Positions 6,118 to 6,297 of a stretch of DNA of 6,297 bases are shown here, piece after piece; positions within the stretch are counted from its first letter, which is position 1; the number at the start of each line of letters is the position of its first letter. The DNA is from an uncultured Alphaproteobacteria bacterium. GTDB taxonomy: Bacteria; Pseudomonadota; Alphaproteobacteria; Reyranellales; Reyranellaceae. Location of the stretch: positions 1 to 6,297 of the forward strand of contig CAIYWM010000902.1 in assembly GCA_903929895.1 (NCBI GenBank), written 5' to 3'. The notes under the pieces are model-generated. The model saw only the letters and a list, made by a program, of their open reading frames with translations, ran no database searches and was not told the DNA's origin. Both the position numbers and the translations under genes were made by a program.

Positions 6118-6297
6118 ATGAGCGCCGTCACCGCAGCCAGGAGAGTGAGCACGCCGCAGATCCGTGCCCGCAAGAGCGGCGAACCGATCGTGTGCCTTAC
6201 CGCCTACACCACGCAGATGGCGCGCTGGCTCGATCCGCATGTCGACCTGCTGCTGGTCGGCGATTCGCTGGGCATGGTGCTCTACGGCTTCGACAGC
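6118..6297 (+). CDS. panB: 3-methyl-2-oxobutanoate hydroxymethyltransferase, N-terminal part (cut by window edge)
   Basis: PanB transfers a hydroxymethyl group from 5,10-methylenetetrahydrofolate to 2-oxoisovalerate, making ketopantoate, the first committed step of pantothenate and CoA synthesis in the cytoplasm. Only the first 60 codons are present, out of roughly 260-280 usual for the family. They contain the family N-terminal pattern: [25 protein letters not shown], then [19 protein letters not shown], where the VGDS segment holds the magnesium-binding aspartate (Asp49 here, matching Asp45 of E. coli PanB). The ATG at 6118 follows GGAG at 6111-6114 with a three-base spacer, and AAAGG lies slightly further upstream. 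The gene starts 25 bases after the kinase stop with no terminator between, so read-through from the signalling genes is expected. About 20 residues precede the conserved core, a normal length for this family. Confidence 0.93.
   Translation, partial: MSAVTAARRVSTPQIRARKSGEPIVCLTAYTTQMARWLDPHVDLLLVGDSLGMVLYGFDS

Noticed and set aside
4997..6121. 374-codon plus-strand open frame within the kinase gene
   Set aside because: It is an extremely Arg/Pro/Ala-rich alternative frame of the kinase, which is supported by the H, N, G1, F and G2 boxes.

Overview
The window looks like chromosomal DNA of a high-GC alphaproteobacterium. The evidence is very strong G/C bias at third codon positions (57 of the first 60 codons of the kinase gene end in G or C), an M1 aminopeptidase of the PepN type, and a response regulator whose DNA-binding domain resembles alphaproteobacterial ChvI. 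A Rhodospirillales- or Hyphomicrobiales-like host would fit, but I cannot name a genus. I see no rRNA, tRNA, CRISPR array, insertion sequence or phage gene.

Left part, minus strand (1-3166). The 5' end of a gene for a small exported cysteine-containing protein of unknown function (start at 383) runs off the left edge. It has a plausible sigma70-type promoter (455-483) and a long GC-rich hairpin (401-432) in its leader. Next comes a complete gene for PepN aminopeptidase N (515-3166, 883 residues), with all catalytic residues present.

Middle (3167-3345). This is a divergent intergenic region with a clear ribosome binding site for pepN and two perfect four-base-loop inverted repeats upstream of the plus-strand genes.

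Right part, plus strand (3346-6297). Four genes are tightly packed: a small lipoprotein with a Pro/Ala-rich linker and a BamE/SmpA-like C-terminal domain; an OmpR-class response regulator whose start lies 71 bases inside the lipoprotein gene; a membrane sensor histidine kinase with a PhoQ-like phosphoacceptor motif; and the start of panB (ketopantoate hydroxymethyltransferase, pantothenate and CoA synthesis), cut by the right edge. The spacing (71-base overlap, 7-base gap, 25-base gap) suggests one transcript. The lipoprotein could be an envelope partner of the kinase-regulator pair. panB may simply be downstream in the same operon.

Nothing here is clearly a new class of system. The parts most worth a second look are the lipoprotein/regulator/kinase module, with its forced gene overlap and mixed family signatures, and the unannotated exported protein with its structured leader.
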